Below, piece by piece: positions 44,380 to 52,832 of a stretch of DNA of 64,000 nucleotides. The stretch is from CAZDGV01 sp964505195 (GTDB taxonomy: Bacteria > Bacteroidota > Bacteroidia > Chitinophagales > Chitinophagaceae): assembly GCA_964505195.1 (NCBI GenBank), contig CAZDGV010000003.1:1-64000 (forward strand), in the 5' to 3' direction. The position numbers and the translations under genes are program-made. The notes beneath the pieces were generated by a model, which saw only the letters and a list, made by a program, of their open reading frames with translations, was not told where the DNA came from and searched no databases. How positions within the stretch are numbered: position 1 is the first letter of the stretch; the number at the start of each line of letters is the position of its first letter.

Positions 44380-46158
44380 CTACATTCTTTCAGGTACAGC
44401 AATACCAAGCATTCCCATTCCGGAAGCAATTACATTGGCAGTGAGCGCACAAATACGAAGTCGTAATTGTTTTTTCTCGGCTGTTTCTGCATTCATTACC
44501 GATAAATCGTTGTAGAAGCCATTGAAGCATTTGGCCACGCTGTACAAATAGTTTGCCAGATGAGAGGGGTCCTGTTCGTTTCCGCTTTGCTCAATCACTA
44601 TCGGGAAGTTCTCTAGAAGCATGATGAGCTCTTTTTCTGCAGGCAGCAGCGCCTCTTTTTCCTTTTCAAAATTTTCGTGGGGTTGTTCTTTTCTTAAAAT
44701 CGACTTAATTCTTGCATGGGTGTATTGAATGAATGGGCCGGTATAGCCATGGAAGTCGATAGACTCTTCCGGATTGAAGACCATCTTCTTTTTGGGATCC
44801 ACGCGCAAAAGGAAAAACTTTAGTGCACCCAGGCTTAATGTGCGATGCAGTTGATGCAACTCTTCAGGAGTAAAATCCTGTACTTTGCCTAATGCCTGAG
44901 TTTTTTCTGTAGCAACCCTTTCCATTTCATCGAGCAGGTCATCTGCATCCACTACCGTTCCTTCACGGCTTTTCATTTTACCGGTGGGTAGTTCCACCAT
45001 ACCATAGCTTAGGTGGAAAATATGATCGGCATAGGGTAGGCCTAATTTCTGACAAATGCATTTCAGTACCTTAAAATGATAGTTCTGCTCATCGCCCACT
45101 ACATAAATGCTTTCGTCAATTTTGTATTCGTCGTATTTGAGCTGCGCCAGTCCAATATCTTGTGTAATGTAAACCGATGTGCCATCTTTGCGCAGCAACA
45201 GTTTTTCATCCAATCCTTCTGCTGTCAGGTCAATCCAAACACTGCCATCGTCTTTTTGAAAGAAAATCTTTTTCTCTATTCCTTCCGCTACGGTCGATTT
45301 TCCGAGCAGGTATGTATTGCTTTCGTAGTAGGTTTTTTGAAAATCGCTACCGATGCGCTGATAGGTTTCATTGAAGCCGTCATACACCCAGCTATTCATG
45401 GTTTTCCATAATGAAAGCACATCGGCATCGCCGGCCTCCCAAGCTACCAGCATTTCCTGTGTAGCTTTCATAATGGGTGCTTCTTTTTCAGCCGTCTCTT
45501 TGGTGCTTCCCGATGCAATGAGGGCTTCTATTTCTTGTTTATAGGCGTCGTTGAATTTTACATAGTAGTCACCCACAAAATGATCTCCTTTTTTGTGTGT
45601 GCTTTGAGGTGTGGCGCCATTGGCAAAACGTTGCCATGCAATCATGCTTTTGCAGATATGAATACCGCGGTCGTTTACCACGCAGGTTTTAACAACATCA
45701 AACCCATTGGCTTCCAAAATGGAGGCAATACTCCATCCCAAAAAATTATTTCGAAGGTGGCCAAGATGCAGCGGTTTGTTCGTGTTGGGAGAGGAGTACT
45801 CTACCATCACTTTTTTATGCTTTAACGCTCCTCTTCCAAAGCAAGGATTCTTATAGGTTTGAGTTAATACTTGCTTCCAATAATCATCGCTGATGGTGAG
45901 GTTTAGGAATCCTTTGATGATATTGTAATCGGCGAAAAGAGATTCATTTTGTGCTTTAAGATGGTCGCCCAGCGTTTTGCCAAGCGCTTCAGGTTTTTGT
46001 GATAGGACTTTTAATAGTCCGAATAGTACAATGGTATAGTCGCCTTCAAACTCAGGTTTGGTTTTGTTGATCTGAAAATCTTTTGAGCTAATGTTTTGAC
46101 CATAGCACGCTGCTACGCTTTGTATCACTGCTTCCTGTATGATATTTTGTATCGACAT
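44380..46158 (-). CDS. argS: Arginyl-tRNA synthetase
   Basis: This class I enzyme charges tRNA-Arg. It has 592 residues. The N-terminal additional domain (about 1-100) is followed by VEYSSPNTNKPLHLGHLRNNFLG (HIGH motif as HLGH), VYITQDIGLAQLKYDEY, FHLSYGMVELPTGKMKSREGTVVDADDLL (KMSKS-like KMKSR), and the anticodon-binding domain ending in ASGMGMLGIAVPERM, the usual C-terminal Met. It is the only aminoacyl-tRNA synthetase in the window and is probably monocistronic, with a terminator upstream. Confidence 0.97.
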   Translation of the reverse strand: MSIQNIIQEAVIQSVAACYGQNISSKDFQINKTKPEFEGDYTIVLFGLLKVLSQKPEALGKTLGDHLKAQNESLFADYNIIKGFLNLTISDDYWKQVLTQTYKNPCFGRGALKHKKVMVEYSSPNTNKPLHLGHLRNNFLGWSIASILEANGFDVVKTCVVNDRGIHICKSMIAWQRFANGATPQSTHKKGDHFVGDYYVKFNDAYKQEIEALIASGSTKETAEKEAPIMKATQEMLVAWEAGDADVLSLWKTMNSWVYDGFNETYQRIGSDFQKTYYESNTYLLGKSTVAEGIEKKIFFQKDDGSVWIDLTAEGLDEKLLLRKDGTSVYITQDIGLAQLKYDEYKIDESIYVVGDEQNYHFKVLKCICQKLGLPYADHIFHLSYGMVELPTGKMKSREGTVVDADDLLDEMERVATEKTQALGKVQDFTPEELHQLHRTLSLGALKFFLLRVDPKKKMVFNPEESIDFHGYTGPFIQYTHARIKSILRKEQPHENFEKEKEALLPAEKELIMLLENFPIVIEQSGNEQDPSHLANYLYSVAKCFNGFYNDLSVMNAETAEKKQLRLRICALTANVIASGMGMLGIAVPERM

Positions 46159-46183
46159 ACCTTGTAATTCGGCTCAAAAGTAA

Positions 46184-46216
46184 CAAAAAAAGCTCCGCCT
46201 TTTTCAGGCGAAGCTT
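46184..46216 (-). terminator. Intrinsic terminator after the SPFH gene
   Basis: On the minus strand an 11-bp stem (AAGCTTCGCCT with AGGCGGAGCTT, one A-C mismatch) and a loop are followed by a run of T. It lies 27 nt downstream of the SPFH protein stop and just ahead of argS, so the two are separate units. Confidence 0.85.
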
Positions 46217-46242
46217 TGACCATGGTGATAAAAGTCTGATTG

Positions 46243-47034
46243 CTATCTCTTGGTTTCTTCCCCGTTGATGAGCAGCGGGGTTTTGCCATCAGTCACAATA
46301 ATTTTGCTGGAAGGTGATTTAGCCAGTTCGCGAAATACTTCAAGGCTTTTCCAGCGAATAAAAAAGTCGTTCAGGCCATCAGAAATGATCAGCTGCGCTT
46401 GACGAAGACCTTCTGCCTCAATTTTCTTTCTTTCTGCTTCTTGTTTTTCTCTCTGTAAAACAAATTCCATTTGTTGTGCTTGTTGCTCAGCTTCAAGTTT
46501 CTGCTGAATGGCGGCCGATAAGCCATCGGGAAGCTGGATGCTCTTTAATAAAACTGCTTCAATGTCAAAACCACGTTGTGCGAGCATTTTGCGCATATGA
46601 CCTGCAATTTCAGCTTCGATGGTTGCACGCTGGTTGGTGTGCATGTCTTTTGCCATATATCGCGCAGTTACATCTGCAGCAGCTGATCTGAAAACCGAGA
46701 GAATCACTGTGTTCTCATAAAAGGGCCCTATGTTCTGAAGGATTTGAGGAGCCATTTCAGGTTTAACATGGTATAAAATTGAAATTTGTGATCGTATGGT
46801 CAGTCCCTCTTTGGAGGGAAGATCAAGTTTTACTTCTAAATTCTCTGTTTGAGTTGAAATTTTTAGCATACGGGTTATGAAAGGGTTGATAACAACCGGA
46901 CCTGGTTGGTATACTTCATTACCCAGCTTTCCAAGCTTTCTTTTCACACCTACTTCGCCTTGCCGAACAATGGTGCAAGCGTTAAAAAACATGGCACTAG
47001 CAATGATCGTTGCAAAAAATAAAAATCGTTTCAT
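46243..47034 (-). CDS. SPFH/band 7 (prohibitin-like) protein with lipobox
   Basis: The protein has 263 residues. The N-terminus MKRFLFFATIIASAMFFNACTIVRQGEVGVKRKLGK contains a signal sequence with a lipobox-like FNAC, so it should be a lipoprotein with its SPFH domain on the periplasmic side. The SPFH domain covers about 22-190 (GEVGVKRKLGK, LPSKEGLTIRSQISILYHV, EAVLLKSIQLPDGLSAAIQQKLEAEQQAQQMEFVLQREKQEAERK, with an alpha-helical coiled-coil extension). It is probably an oligomeric membrane-organising scaffold; clients are unknown. An intrinsic terminator follows. Confidence 0.88.
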   Translation of the reverse strand: MKRFLFFATIIASAMFFNACTIVRQGEVGVKRKLGKLGNEVYQPGPVVINPFITRMLKISTQTENLEVKLDLPSKEGLTIRSQISILYHVKPEMAPQILQNIGPFYENTVILSVFRSAAADVTARYMAKDMHTNQRATIEAEIAGHMRKMLAQRGFDIEAVLLKSIQLPDGLSAAIQQKLEAEQQAQQMEFVLQREKQEAERKKIEAEGLRQAQLIISDGLNDFFIRWKSLEVFRELAKSPSSKIIVTDGKTPLLINGEETKR

Positions 47035-47240
47035 GTTAGAATTTTTTGCAATCTAGCATTTGCAACGTAATCACTTTTATGCTATCTGTTAAATTAAATA
47101 AGCTTAACAAATATTTTGCTGATCCATTTGATCCCTTATGTAAGCAATTTATTTTTCTCGGAGTAGTACAATTAACATTCCGTAAAACGTGCAGTTGTAA
47201 TTTTTACTGGCATCACTCATGTTTATAGTTATTAAGCATA

Positions 47241-47268
47241 AAAAAACCGCTCGAATAAGCGGTTTTTT
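47241..47268 (-). terminator. Bidirectional intrinsic terminator
   Basis: AAAAAACCGCT and AGCGGTTTTTT arms around CGAATA give a hairpin with A/T tracts on both sides, 19 nt after the stop of the minus-strand gene at 47288. The rest of the 253-nt gap (47035-47287) is AT-rich and shows no further recognisable feature. Confidence 0.85.
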
Positions 47269-47287
47269 GTAAGTCAATTTTAAAATA

Positions 47288-48079
47288 TTACATACTGCCA
47301 CCCATCCTAAAACGCATACCCGGACCTCCCTGGCGCATTTCGCTCATGGGTTTAATGTCATAGTCTTTTGGAATGATAAAGGTTTTGTCATCCACTTTTG
47401 CATTCAAATCTAGTTTGGTAACAGTGTAGTGTACTGTGGCGCCGTTCGGTCTGGTCATTTCGAATTCCATTGGAAAGCCTTTGATCTTCTCCATTCCAGG
47501 TATATTCGCCGCGCGCATCATATCGTTCATGCGAAATCCTTCTCCCATCTGTACATCCGGTGCATACCATACCGCCTGGTTCACTTCTTCACCTTTGCGG
47601 TTTAAGTAACGCAGCATTGCTTTTTTGCAAACAATACCTGCAATTTTTTTAGCATCGTTGAGGTACTCAACAAATACTTCCGGATTGAAATTGGGCATTG
47701 CTCGCTGGCGGCTGCTGTCGCCACCTTGCATCATGGCCTGCATTTCAGCATCGGTAGAAGTGAATCCCATTTTACGTCCCATTGCTTCGATGAGCGTGGT
47801 GGTTTTTTTATTGAGACCATCAATGATAACCTGGTTTTTCCCCATACCCATATCCGTTTCAATTTTGGTCATACCATTTTTGAAATAGATTTTAGATGTG
47901 ATATCTCCATCGCCGAAGCGCATTACCATGGCGCCTTCGGGTACGCCACCGGGTATTTGACCATTGTCGGGGTTGTTGATTTCCATTTTGGTTTGTATCA
48001 TCGCTTCATTAATGCGCTCTTGCGCAACAAGTGCTGATACGGAAAAAATGGCGAGGAACATGCCAATTGTATATTTCAT
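47288..48079 (-). CDS. Exported protein, DUF4412-like
   Basis: The protein has 263 residues with a signal peptide (MKYTIGMFLAIFSVSALVAQ). The mature part resembles the GLPGLI/DUF4412 type of Bacteroidota exported proteins: DITSKIYFKNGMTKIETDMGMGKNQVIIDGLNKKTTTLIEAMGRKMGF, then VEYLNDAKKIAGIVCKKAMLRYLNRKGEEVNQAVWYAPDV and GFPMEFEMTRPNGATVHYTVTKLDLNAKVDDKTFIIPKDYDI. The C-terminus is Met/Gly/Arg-rich (RQGGPGMRFRMGGSM). Function is unknown; the fold is probably a LolA-like beta sheet (inference). Confidence 0.7.
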   Translation of the reverse strand: MKYTIGMFLAIFSVSALVAQERINEAMIQTKMEINNPDNGQIPGGVPEGAMVMRFGDGDITSKIYFKNGMTKIETDMGMGKNQVIIDGLNKKTTTLIEAMGRKMGFTSTDAEMQAMMQGGDSSRQRAMPNFNPEVFVEYLNDAKKIAGIVCKKAMLRYLNRKGEEVNQAVWYAPDVQMGEGFRMNDMMRAANIPGMEKIKGFPMEFEMTRPNGATVHYTVTKLDLNAKVDDKTFIIPKDYDIKPMSEMRQGGPGMRFRMGGSM

Positions 48080-48157
48080 GTTTTTGTTTTTTTGAAGCGT
48101 AAAAGTACCATCTCTTTTGAAAAGGATGCACTAAAACTTTGTTTTGTATTAAGGTTA

Positions 48158-48185
48158 ACAAAAGAGGGTTGGTGAACCAACCCTC
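48158..48185 (-). terminator. Intrinsic terminator of the gene at 48226
   Basis: On the minus strand GAGGGTTGGT and ACCAACCCTC form a perfect 10-bp stem with a 2-nt spacer, followed by TTTTGTT. It lies 41 nt after the stop codon. Confidence 0.75.
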
Positions 48186-48225
48186 GTAAACCTAAACCAA
48201 TTGTATGTTACAATTAAAACTTAAA

Positions 48226-48918
48226 TCAAGGAATCAGATGATTGCTTTGAAACAATGCATCCATATCCAGATCTGCTTCTTCGAGTATGGACTGATTCAG
48301 TTTTCCGTAAAAACTTATCAGTAATGTTTGATCGATTTTCAGATCTGCATTTTTTAGTTCACGTTCTAGTTGATTTTGAAAGCTTGTTTTCATGGTTGGA
48401 GCAAGCAGCAACATGTCGATGCTGGCATCCATTGCATTTATCTGTATCATGTTAGAGAAAACGGCAGCAATCCACCATTTTCCAAAATCAGTATGCATTT
48501 GCAAATCCGATGAGTATAAATCTGCTTCCATATTCTTTTTGAATGCCGCTGCTCTGAAAGCAGATAGCTCTTTGTCGCGAAAGCGCATATCCATAGCACG
48601 GTCGGCCAGCTGAATGCTTTCCTTGGTGCTGCGGACCATATTCATAGGAACATCAGCTGCGATAGGTTCGATGTTCAGGTTTCGAATATGTGCAGCTACC
48701 AGTGCCGTTTTCTTAGTGGTTGCCGTACTATTTTCGAGGCAGCAGGGGAGTGCAGTGTGGTTAGCGCCTGCTTGCATCATGGTGTCATCCTGTGCTGTAG
48801 GCATTGCATTTGCCGTTGATACACCTACAACAGCAATAAGGAAAACGGCTGCAGCGGTGATTGTTTTTTTCAAATTCAGTGTAAAGGTGTTTCGGTGTTC
48901 CTCCATGTTCGTTCTCAT
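48226..48918 (-). CDS. Exported or membrane-anchored protein of unknown function
   Basis: The protein has 230 residues from the Met at 48918 (254 from 48990). It begins with MRTNMEEHRNTFTLNLKK, then a hydrophobic signal or anchor (TITAAAVFLIAVVGVSTANAMP). The mature chain is helical and Met/Ala/Asp-rich: ESIQLADRAMDMRFRDKELSAFRAAAF, FGKWWIAAVFSNMIQINAMDASIDMLLLAP and LERELKNADLKIDQTLLISFYGKLNQSI. A CC pair (ALPCCLEN) lies near the start of the mature chain. I prefer the later start because TATGTTTG, an exact promoter box, covers the codon at 48990. No family recognised. Confidence 0.65.
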   Translation of the reverse strand: MRTNMEEHRNTFTLNLKKTITAAAVFLIAVVGVSTANAMPTAQDDTMMQAGANHTALPCCLENSTATTKKTALVAAHIRNLNIEPIAADVPMNMVRSTKESIQLADRAMDMRFRDKELSAFRAAAFKKNMEADLYSSDLQMHTDFGKWWIAAVFSNMIQINAMDASIDMLLLAPTMKTSFQNQLERELKNADLKIDQTLLISFYGKLNQSILEEADLDMDALFQSNHLIP

Positions 48919-48983
48919 CTTACTTCGTTTTAATGTTTTTTTATCGTCTGCCCCTGGTGGGGTCTTCTTCTTTCTTTTCAATG

Positions 48984-48991
48984 CAAACATA
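48984..48991 (-). promoter_or_regulatory. -7 box upstream of the gene at 48226-48918
   Basis: On the minus strand TATGTTTG is an exact TAnnTTTG match, with TTTG about 24 nt further upstream. It contains the ATG at 48990, so transcripts from here can only use a later start. Confidence 0.45.
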
Positions 48992-49344
48992 GAATGATTT
49001 CAGTACTATGTAAAGCAAAGAACCTTGTATGGTTTAAATCGAGGATGACCGGCTAAAACTGTTTTTCGGTGGTGGAGGGTGATTTGCTTAGGTGCTTTGA
49101 TTTTAGATCTTGAAAATCAATCATTTATAATCTGATTGCTTTTGATCTCTACTCCACGCTTCAGAAAGCTGTCAGTCATTTCCCGACTGCGGTGCAAAGA
49201 TAAGTCGCGGAATCCGGCTTTCAAATTAAATTTTCAAAAAAAATTGAAAATTAGAAAACCTTTTACATTTTTTACGTCAAATAATTGATTATCAATAATA
49301 TCACTCTATGCAGACTGAAGGTCTTTTCAATCGCATCCTTTCTA
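48991..49344. other. 354-nt intergenic region between the exported-protein gene and prfB
   Basis: AT-rich, with no sizable conserved gene. It holds two minus-strand promoter boxes (48984-48991 and 49195-49202) and short minus-strand ORFs, one of 23 codons at 49053-49124 (product starts MIDFQDLKSKHL). The AT-rich stretch at 49225-49300 precedes the prfB promoter. No RNA gene is recognised. Confidence 0.5.
49195..49202 (-). promoter_or_regulatory. Second minus-strand -7 box upstream of the gene at 48226
   Basis: On the minus strand TATCTTTG is an exact consensus match, giving a leader of about 200-270 nt ahead of the exported-protein gene, or a separate short transcript. Confidence 0.4.
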
Positions 49345-49352
49345 TATCTTTG
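49345..49352 (+). promoter_or_regulatory. -7 box of prfB
   Basis: TATCTTTG matches the consensus and ends 7 nt before the ATG at 49360, which implies a leaderless or nearly leaderless mRNA. Confidence 0.55.
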
Positions 49353-49359
49353 CTGTCCT

Positions 49360-50458
49360 ATGACACAAGAGCATTTAAAGGATATGAGGTCCCGTTTAGA
49401 AGGACTGAGGAGGTTTCTTTGACGTCGCAAACCGACGCGATAAAATCAACAACGACAAGCAACTAACCCTGGCACCCGGTTTTTGGGACGATAATGTGCG
49501 TGCCACGGCCATCCTCAAGGAAATAAAAGTACACGAATACTGGATTCAGCTTTTTGATTCGGTTTCCACTGCAGTGGAAGACTTTGCCGTACTTTTTGAT
49601 TTTTGGAAAGCGGGTGATGCCACAGAAGATGAAACCCGCGATGCCTATCAAGCTGCACTTGCACGCCTTGATGAAGCGGAATTCAAAAGCACCCTGAATC
49701 AGCCTGAAGATGAACTTCCAGCCATTTTACAAATCAACAGCGGCGCCGGCGGTACCGAAAGTCAGGATTGGTCTGAAATGCTGGCTCGTATGTACCGCAT
49801 GTATGGCGAGAAGCAGGGCTGGAAAGTAACGGAGCTCGATTGGGTTTGGGGCGATGGGGCTGGTATAAAAACTTGCACACTTCAATTGGAAGGTGCTTTT
49901 GCGTACGGGTTTCTGAAAAGTGAAAGTGGCGTACATCGCCTTGTGCGTGTTTCGCCGTTCGACAGCAACGCACGCCGCCATACTTCCTTCGCCTCTGTTT
50001 TCGTTTATCCGCTGGTGGATGATACCATTGAAATTGAGATCAAAGACAGCGAAGTGAAAATGGAAACAGCGCGCAGTGGGGGAGCAGGTGGTCAGAACGT
50101 AAACAAAGTTGAAACTAAAGTAATGCTTACGCATATTCCTACCGGCATTGTGGTGGTTTGTCAAACAGAACGCACTCAGCTGGGCAACCGCGAAAAAGCA
50201 ATGCAAATGCTGAAGAGCCGTTTATACGAAGAGGAGATGCGTAAAAGAGAAGAAGCCAAGAATGCAACGAATGCAAGCAAAAAGAAAATTGAATGGGGTT
50301 CTCAAATTCGCTCCTATGTATTTCATCCCTATAAACTCATCAAAGATCATCGTACCGAATATGAAGTTGCCAATGTGCAGCCCGTAATGGATGGAGAAAT
50401 TGATGGCTTTATTAAAGCATACTTGATGATGGAAAAAGAAACGGAGTCCAATGCTTAA
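49360..50458 (+). CDS. prfB: Peptide chain release factor 2, with programmed +1 frameshift
   Basis: RF2 reads UGA and UAA and releases the peptide. The first 20 codons (MTQEHLKDMRSRLEGLRRFL) end at an in-frame TGA (49420-49422). Reading then continues in the +1 frame from 49421 (GAC), giving DVANRRDKINNDKQ and a total of 365 residues, the same as E. coli RF2. The shift site is CTT TGA C, preceded at a 3-nt distance by AGGAGG (49408-49413), the classical autoregulatory arrangement. Later motifs are RVSPFDSNARRHTSFASVFVYP (SPF anticodon-like tripeptide) and RSGGAGGQNVNKVETKV (GGQ). The first-frame piece is not a separate gene. Confidence 0.97.
49408..49423 (+). promoter_or_regulatory. RF2 programmed frameshift site
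   Basis: AGGAGG TTT CTT TGA C: an internal Shine-Dalgarno-like element, the slippery CTT codon and an in-frame UGA followed by C. Low RF2 slows UGA decoding and favours the +1 shift, closing a feedback loop. The element is notable in a genome whose genes otherwise show almost no SD sites. Confidence 0.95.
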
Positions 50459-50507
50459 AAGGGCATCAAAATAAAAATGCATTTTAAACTCAATTAAAAA
50501 GAATCAT

Positions 50508-52139
50508 ATGAACCTGGGTTATTTTAATTATCCGCTGCCTGCCAATGAACCTGTCTTGTCTTATGCTCCGGGTACGCCCGAACGTAAGCGCTTGAAAGAT
50601 GCATTGGCTGAATTGAAATCCACTACTGTTGATATACCGATGTATATCGGCGGCAAAGAAATACGCACGGGAAACAAAGTGGCTATACATCCCCCGCATG
50701 AACGGAATCATACGCTGGGTTTTTTCCATACAGGAAGTGAATCTCATGTGCAGGATGCCATTGATGCTGCATTGGCTGCTAAAGCTTCCTGGGCCGCTAT
50801 GAGCTGGGAAAGCAGAGCAGCTATTTTTTTAAAGGCCGCTGAGCTAATTGCGCATAAATATCGTCCGTACATCAATGGAACCACCATGCTCGGACAAAGT
50901 AAAAATGCTTTTCAGGCTGAGATCGACAGTGCATGTGAGCTGATCGATTTTCTGCGTTTCAATGTGCACTTTCTGAGTGAAATTTATCGCCAGCAGCCCA
51001 TTAGCAGTCCTGGTGTACACAACCGCATGGAGTATCGTCCGCTGGAAGGATTTGTACTTGCCGTAACGCCTTTCAACTTTACCGCTATAGGTGCCAACCT
51101 CCCTGCCAGTGCTGCTATGTGTGGTAATACGGTAGTTTGGAAATGTGCTAATACGCAGGTGTATAGTGCCAATATGTTTATGCAAGTAATGCGGGAAGCC
51201 GGTCTGCCCGATGGTGTGATCAATCTCATATATGTTGACGGACCTACTGTAGGAAAAGTAGTGTTTAAGCATCCCGATTTTGCAGGACTTCATTTTACTG
51301 GAGGCACCAACACCTTCAATCAGATGTGGAAAACCATCGGTGAAAATCTTCCCAACTACCGATCTTACCCGCGCATTGTAGGTGAAACCGGCGGAAAAGA
51401 TTTTGTGATTGCACACAAATCTGCCGATGTGGATGTACTGGTAACGGCGCTGCTCCGTGGTGCGTTTGAGTATCAGGGACAAAAATGTTCTGCAGCATCC
51501 CGTGCTTATATTCCTTCCAATATTGCAGAGGAAGTGAAGCGTAAACTCATCGCCGGTGTGCAGCGTATGAAAATGGGCTCGGTAGAAGACTTTACCAATT
51601 TCATTAATGCTGTAATCGACGAAAAAAGTTTCGATAAGCTGAAAAGCTATATCGATGCTGCTCGCAACGATAAGCATGCTGAAATTTGGGTAGGTGGGGA
51701 TTGTGATAAAACCAATGGCTTCTTCATTGCACCTACTATCATTGAAGCAAAAGAACCGCATTATGTTACCATGTGTGAAGAATTGTTTGGTCCTGTACTA
51801 ACGGTTTATATTTATGAAGCTGATGCATTTGAAGATGCCCTTGATATGGTAGATGGTACTTCTTCCTATGCGCTTACCGGTGCTGTGATTGCAACAGATC
51901 GTGCAGCGATTGAGCTTGCTACAGAGAAGCTTCGTCAGAGTGCGGGTAATTTTTATATCAACGATAAACCTACTGGAGCAGTAGTAGGTCAACAGCCTTT
52001 TGGTGGAGCACGCGCAAGTGGTACAAATGATAAGGCAGGCAGTATGCTGAACCTGTATCGTTGGCTCAGCGCAAGAACCATCAAAGAAACGTTGCAGCCG
52101 CCGGTTGATGATCGTTATCCCTTTATGCTGGAGCCATAA
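50508..52139 (+). CDS. pruA: L-glutamate gamma-semialdehyde dehydrogenase (P5C dehydrogenase)
   Basis: This enzyme oxidises glutamate semialdehyde (from proline via P5C) to glutamate with NAD. It has 543 residues, the length of the monofunctional P5CDH family, not the PutA fusion. Recognisable sites are LAVTPFNFTAIGANLPASAAMCGNTVVWK (cofactor binding), LHFTGGTNTFNQMWK, RIVGETGGKDFVIAHKSAD (catalytic Glu) and FEYQGQKCSAASRAYIP (catalytic Cys), then CEELFGPVLTVYIY. The proline dehydrogenase gene is not in the window. Confidence 0.95.
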   Translation: MNLGYFNYPLPANEPVLSYAPGTPERKRLKDALAELKSTTVDIPMYIGGKEIRTGNKVAIHPPHERNHTLGFFHTGSESHVQDAIDAALAAKASWAAMSWESRAAIFLKAAELIAHKYRPYINGTTMLGQSKNAFQAEIDSACELIDFLRFNVHFLSEIYRQQPISSPGVHNRMEYRPLEGFVLAVTPFNFTAIGANLPASAAMCGNTVVWKCANTQVYSANMFMQVMREAGLPDGVINLIYVDGPTVGKVVFKHPDFAGLHFTGGTNTFNQMWKTIGENLPNYRSYPRIVGETGGKDFVIAHKSADVDVLVTALLRGAFEYQGQKCSAASRAYIPSNIAEEVKRKLIAGVQRMKMGSVEDFTNFINAVIDEKSFDKLKSYIDAARNDKHAEIWVGGDCDKTNGFFIAPTIIEAKEPHYVTMCEELFGPVLTVYIYEADAFEDALDMVDGTSSYALTGAVIATDRAAIELATEKLRQSAGNFYINDKPTGAVVGQQPFGGARASGTNDKAGSMLNLYRWLSARTIKETLQPPVDDRYPFMLEP

Positions 52140-52219
52140 ACAACAATATGTTGCATTAACATAGGTGGTTTAAAGTAATTTACTTTTAAAGTATTGCAAC
52201 ATGCATCAAGCTTATACAG

Positions 52220-52227
52220 TAAATTTG
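52220..52227 (+). promoter_or_regulatory. -7 box of pyrR
   Basis: TAAATTTG matches TAnnTTTG, with TTG at 52194-52196 about 23 nt upstream. It lies inside the upstream extension of the pyrR frame and so supports a start at 52281. Confidence 0.45.
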
Positions 52228-52280
52228 TTGTGCAGGTTGCAAATACAATCTGTCGGTCAATATTAATTAACCAGCATATC

Positions 52281-52790
52281 GTGAAAACCTTACTTGCCAA
52301 TAAGCAACTGCAGCTCACCATACAGCGACTCGCACATCAGCTGATCGAAAATCACTATCCCTTCGATCAAACGGTGCTGGTAGGAATACAGCCAAGAGGT
52401 GTTTTTTTGGCAGATCAGATCGTGCAGCATATCCGTTCTATCTATCCGGATTTACAGTTGAATTACGGCAAGCTTGATATCACTTTCTATCGCGATGATG
52501 CACATAAGCAGCTTCATGTTCCCCAAACTACCAGCTTGCCCTTCGCCGTAGAAAACAAGCAAGTGGTACTGATCGATGATGTGCTTTACACGGGAAGAAC
52601 CATTCGTGCTGCCATGGATGCCCTGGTAGATTATGGCCGCCCTGATAAAATTGAACTGTGTGTGTTGATCGATCGACGCTTTAACCGCCAGGTACCCATA
52701 CAGCCAGATTATAGCGGCCGGGCCATCGATTCATTGGTTTCTCAAAAAGTGAGCATCGACTGGTCGGCGGATGCGGTTTATTTGAATTAA
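52281..52790 (+). CDS. pyrR: PyrR-like uracil phosphoribosyltransferase / pyrimidine regulator
   Basis: PyrR proteins are PRTase-fold proteins that make UMP from uracil and in some bacteria bind pyr mRNA to control attenuation. With the GTG start at 52281 it has 169 residues, the usual length. Key motifs are VLVGIQPRGVFLADQI, LDITFYRDD, KQVVLIDDVLYTGRTIRAAMDAL (PRPP loop) and ELCVLIDRRFNRQVPIQPDYSG. It lies 42 nt before pyrB. No hairpin or PyrR-binding leader is visible between them, so an RNA-binding role is not supported by the local sequence. Confidence 0.92.
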   Translation: MKTLLANKQLQLTIQRLAHQLIENHYPFDQTVLVGIQPRGVFLADQIVQHIRSIYPDLQLNYGKLDITFYRDDAHKQLHVPQTTSLPFAVENKQVVLIDDVLYTGRTIRAAMDALVDYGRPDKIELCVLIDRRFNRQVPIQPDYSGRAIDSLVSQKVSIDWSADAVYLN

Positions 52791-52815
52791 AATGAGTCCC
52801 AAACCTTTTTTACGC

Positions 52816-52823
52816 TATCTTCG
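52816..52823 (+). promoter_or_regulatory. -7-like box of pyrB
   Basis: TATCTTCG has one mismatch to TAnnTTTG and ends 9 nt before the pyrB ATG at 52833. pyrB may therefore have its own promoter in addition to readthrough from pyrR. Confidence 0.4.
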
Positions 52824-52832
52824 CTCTCTAGG

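Noticed and set aside
49360..49422. prfB as a broken gene (in-frame stop after 20 codons)
   Set aside because: The stop is the programmed frameshift site, with slippery CTT, UGA-C and upstream AGGAGG; the fused product has the full 365 residues.
50844..51761. 305-codon open frame antisense to pruA
   Set aside because: Opposite strand of well-conserved aldehyde dehydrogenase motifs; the product is Ile/His/Tyr-rich without any domain.
52194..52280. ATG-initiated longer form of PyrR
   Set aside because: The added 29 residues do not belong to the family and would span a TAAATTTG promoter box.
52791..52832. PyrR-binding attenuator between pyrR and pyrB
   Set aside because: The gap of 42 nt holds no stable hairpin or conserved PyrR-binding loop, only a promoter-like box.
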